DNA of 6,583 bases from Spirochaetia bacterium (lineage in GTDB: Bacteria; Spirochaetota; Spirochaetia; Treponematales; Breznakiellaceae): the NCBI GenBank assembly GCA_026002305.1, contig BOBI01000100.1, forward strand, positions 1-6,583, written 5' to 3'. The notes beneath the pieces were generated by a model that was not told the DNA's origin, searched no databases, and saw only the letters and a list, made by a program, of their open reading frames with translations. This document shows, piece after piece, positions 5,098 to 6,583 of this stretch. Each line of letters starts with the position of its first letter. Within the stretch, counting starts at the first letter, position 1. The position numbers and the translations under genes are program-made.

Positions 5098-5266
5098 ACA
5101 TAACACCCGCTATACGCTTCGCCGCCAGTAGGCGGCTCGGCCTCCATAAAACCCCAGTCGGCCTACGGCCTTTGTGGGGTTTTATTCCGGCACATTTGGG
5201 GCAGGGGTCAATGCTTCGCATTGCCCTATTACCTGCCCCAAACGTCGTATAGCTTTCACGTTAAAC
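5098..5266 (+). other. attC recombination site of cassette 5 (attC-5)
   Basis: R'' ACATAAC (5098-5104), L'' GCTATACG (5109-5116), a perfect complement of L' CGTATAGC (5246-5253), and R' GTTAAAC (5260-5266). Left hairpin GCCGCC-AGTA-GGCGGC (5121-5136). Middle hairpin AAAACCCC/GGGGTTTT (5148-5155 with 5176-5183). Right hairpin TTTGGGGCAGG (5195-5205) with 5232-5242, enclosing CAATGC-TTC-GCATTG. The changed but compensating L boxes are good evidence that the pairing matters. With the cassette 6 leader it covers the 349 bases from 5073 to 5421. Confidence 0.85.
5148..5183 (+). terminator. Terminator-like hairpin inside attC-5
   Basis: AAAACCCC (5148-5155) and GGGGTTTT (5176-5183) enclose GGCC-TAC-GGCC (5160-5170) and end in four T. 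The outer stem matches that in attC-1 and attC-3 while the inner stem differs. Confidence 0.45.
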
Positions 5267-5348
5267 AACATTTTTTGCGCCCAGAGCCGTGCAAACTTGA
5301 AATCGTATTAGGGCTTGAAGGTCGCAACAAAAAAACTGAATGGGTTAG

Positions 5349-5378
5349 GCACGGCGGCATCCATGCCGCCGCTTCGTA
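5349..5378 (+). repeat. Hairpin module in the leader of cassette 6
   Basis: CGGCGGCAT (5352-5360), CC, ATGCCGCCG (5363-5371), flanked by GCA and CTTCGTA. It combines the palindrome seen in the leaders of cassettes 1 and 3 with the flanks seen before attC sites. No R'' core follows at the expected distance. The 161 bases 5261-5421 otherwise show no gene and no convincing promoter. Confidence 0.5.
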
Positions 5379-5421
5379 AAAGCAACATCGGCGGATTTAC
5401 GCAAGGGATAGAGGTAACAAT

Positions 5422-5598
5422 ATGTATTTTGATAACACGCAAGAAGAAATTTTAAACATTTTGCGAGACAGAGTTGATAAAGATGAGTTAATTTCAATAC
5501 AAACATATTTTGGTTTGAAAGATGCCGGACAATCTGCTGGTAGCCCATTATACAGAATGTTAGAAGATATTCTTGCAAAATATGGAGCCCAACAATAA
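5422..5598 (+). CDS. Small hypothetical protein, 58 residues
   Basis: ATG at 5422 is preceded by AGAGG (5410-5414) at a spacing of seven bases. The protein is acidic and mostly helical by composition, with a first amphipathic stretch (EEILNILRDRV, 8-18) and a second (LYRMLEDILAKYG, 43-55) joined by a glycine-containing link (GLKDAGQSAG). There is no signal peptide or cysteine, so it is probably cytoplasmic. The stop is 34 bases before the next gene, so the two may form an operon. I do not recognise the family. A regulator or partner of the next gene is possible but unsupported. Confidence 0.6.
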   Translation: MYFDNTQEEILNILRDRVDKDELISIQTYFGLKDAGQSAGSPLYRMLEDILAKYGAQQ

Positions 5599-5632
5599 CT
5601 ATAGTCAGGCTATGGAATTTAAAGGAGACTTA

Positions 5633-6502
5633 ATGAAAAAGGTACTATCTTTGTCTGTAATGTTTCTTTGTGCAATGGTTGTGTTTTCTCAAACAAACCA
5701 AAACGACGCACAAGCATCTATTGCTATGCTCAATTATTTGGGAACTCAGACGGTAATGATAGAGCAGTCAAAAAACAATAGACTGCTTCTCGAACAAATA
5801 CATAAAAATTTATATAACAACACAAATACCCGAAGTGTTTTTGATACGCAAACATTGGGGTACATAAATAGTTTGAGAAATCAGATAAATGGACTGAGGT
5901 TAATAGATATACAGCGTGAAAAATTAGAACTTATCTATGAAACCCAAAAAGCTCAGGCAATATCAAAGTCTTTACCCAATCCGCTTTATTTATTGGCGAT
6001 AAAAGACAAGAAACCCCTTGAAATAATTATGACAGCAACGATGATGGCTGTCGATTCTACGGTTCGCTATAATTCGGCTAAAAATGATGCCTTTTATAAT
6101 CTATATCTTGGGAATCTTGATCTTCAAAAAGATGAAATAGAACCAATTTCAAATTTAGCAAACGAGTACTATGGTCATGCAGTTTCTATTGTGGGGAAAG
6201 CTAAGCTTGATGGTAGTGCTGTCTTATCTCAAGAGCAAATCGCAACATTTGTTAAATATGTTGTAGATTCAAGTAATATACGAAACATTGAGTGGCTTGA
6301 GCGGAATCGAACAACGTATGCAAAATATGCACCATACTGGTTAGTTTTGGCAAACGTATACTATGAATTGAAACAATATGAAGATTGCTTAAAAGCTGTT
6401 CAAATGTATGAAACAGTACAAAAACCGATTTTTCTTAAGGATTTTGATTTTGCCAGAGTGAAGTGCGCCGAATTTTTTATACAAAAAAATTTAAAAAAGT
6501 AG
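5633..6502 (+). CDS. Exported protein with TPR-like C-terminus, function unknown
   Basis: 289 residues from ATG 5633. The frame is open from 5573, but GGAG (5624-5627) lies five bases before 5633 and the first residues there form a signal peptide: MKK, a hydrophobic core to about residue 18, and likely cleavage before Q20 (VFS-Q). Residues 25-115 are rich in Q, N, L and K and likely helical. The segment 135-215 is mixed. Residues 235-262 (YWLVLANVYYELKQYEDCLKAVQMYE within it) match a tetratricopeptide repeat, a protein-binding helix pair. The protein is predicted to be periplasmic or surface-exposed. It follows the 58-residue gene closely. No catalytic motif is seen and I do not recognise a family. 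Confidence 0.7.
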   Translation: MKKVLSLSVMFLCAMVVFSQTNQNDAQASIAMLNYLGTQTVMIEQSKNNRLLLEQIHKNLYNNTNTRSVFDTQTLGYINSLRNQINGLRLIDIQREKLELIYETQKAQAISKSLPNPLYLLAIKDKKPLEIIMTATMMAVDSTVRYNSAKNDAFYNLYLGNLDLQKDEIEPISNLANEYYGHAVSIVGKAKLDGSAVLSQEQIATFVKYVVDSSNIRNIEWLERNRTTYAKYAPYWLVLANVYYELKQYEDCLKAVQMYETVQKPIFLKDFDFARVKCAEFFIQKNLKK

Positions 6503-6526
6503 GTGTGTTAAGCCACTTTCATTGTC

Positions 6527-6543
6527 GGCATATCATGCCTTTT
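6527..6543 (+). terminator. Possible intrinsic terminator after the last gene
   Basis: GGCAT (6527-6531), loop ATC, ATGCC (6535-6539), then TTTT. It lies 25 bases after the stop codon at 6502. The stem is only five pairs, so it is a weak call. Confidence 0.4.
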
Positions 6544-6583
6544 ATTTAAATATATATCATCAGGTACTGAATAGTCAAGTGAT

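Larger units (their letters stand above)
4596..5260 (+). mobile_element. Integron gene cassette 5 (lipoprotein cargo)
   Basis: A 665-base cassette with its own promoter, one gene and a full attC-5. Because the site before it is collapsed, the functional mobile unit is probably 3606-5260, carrying the nuclease and the lipoprotein together. Confidence 0.75.
5261..6583 (+). mobile_element. Integron cassette 6, or end of array (open at right)
   Basis: It begins at the cut point of attC-5 with TTAAACAACATTTTTTGCGC. A matching end (GTTTAAC preceded by the complement of that leader) is not found before 6583. Either its attC lies beyond the window or the attC is lost and this is the end of the array. 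It carries a long leader and two genes. Confidence 0.5.

Noticed and set aside
5449..5465. TTAAACATTTTGCG resembling the cassette 6 start.
   Set aside because: It lies inside the 58-residue gene with no core or hairpin around it; probably chance in AT-rich sequence.
5345..5578. A minus-strand 77-codon frame.
   Set aside because: It overlaps the 58-residue gene, which has a good ribosome site, and the leader hairpin.
5573..5632. An N-terminal extension of the exported protein from ATG 5573.
   Set aside because: It would bury the signal peptide and overlap the end of the preceding gene. A strong Shine-Dalgarno stands before 5633.
6507..6513. GTTAAGC as a possible R' core ending a cassette 6 attC.
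   Set aside because: No L' box, hairpin or matching R'' upstream. The core consensus alone is too short to count.
1..6583. CRISPR array, tRNA or rRNA.
   Set aside because: The repeats are attC sites of 140-170 bases with cargo genes between them. No cloverleaf or rRNA-like sequence was recognised.

Overview
The window reads as a stretch of a chromosomal integron cassette array: six tandem, same-strand gene cassettes separated by attC recombination sites. Each attC begins with an RYYYAAC-type core (R'') just after the cargo gene. It runs through roughly 140-170 bases of GC-rich hairpin-forming sequence and ends in a GTTRRRY-type core (R') that also forms the start of the next cassette. The first bases of every complete cassette are complementary to its own R'' and flank over about 20 bases, which fixes the cassette boundaries independently of the genes. 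No integrase gene or attI site lies in the window. AT-rich cargo, GC-rich attC sites, small lipoproteins, strong Shine-Dalgarno sites and a long mixed array point to an oral-type Treponema (the T. denticola group carries such an integron). That assignment is inference from pattern, not from a search.

Layout. Bases 1-71 are the tail of an upstream attC. Cassette 1 (72-1362) carries a radical SAM protein. Cassette 2 (1363-2314) carries a VapBC toxin-antitoxin pair with its own promoter. Cassette 3 (2315-3605) repeats cassette 1 with one substitution seen, seven bases before its end. Cassette 4 (3606-4595) carries a zinc-ribbon PD-(D/E)XK nuclease-like protein. Cassette 5 (4596-5260) carries a small lipoprotein. 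Cassette 6 (from 5261) carries a 58-residue orphan protein and a 289-residue exported protein with a TPR-like end; its attC is not in the window.

How the parts work together. Cassettes 2, 4 and 5 have recognisable -35/-10 promoters with 17-base spacers. Three of the attC sites contain a terminator-like hairpin, so most units look independently expressed and partly insulated. The toxin-antitoxin cassette sits between the two radical SAM copies, exactly where recombination between the copies would delete it. The attC between cassettes 4 and 5 has collapsed to 18 bases, so those two should now move only as one unit.

Most interesting points: the collapsed attC; the exact cassette duplication enclosing vapBC; the extended end-complementarity with an A/C mismatch at the same position (the 11th) in every cassette; a hairpin module recurring just before attC sites; and a hairpin that could hide the ribosome binding site of the radical SAM gene.
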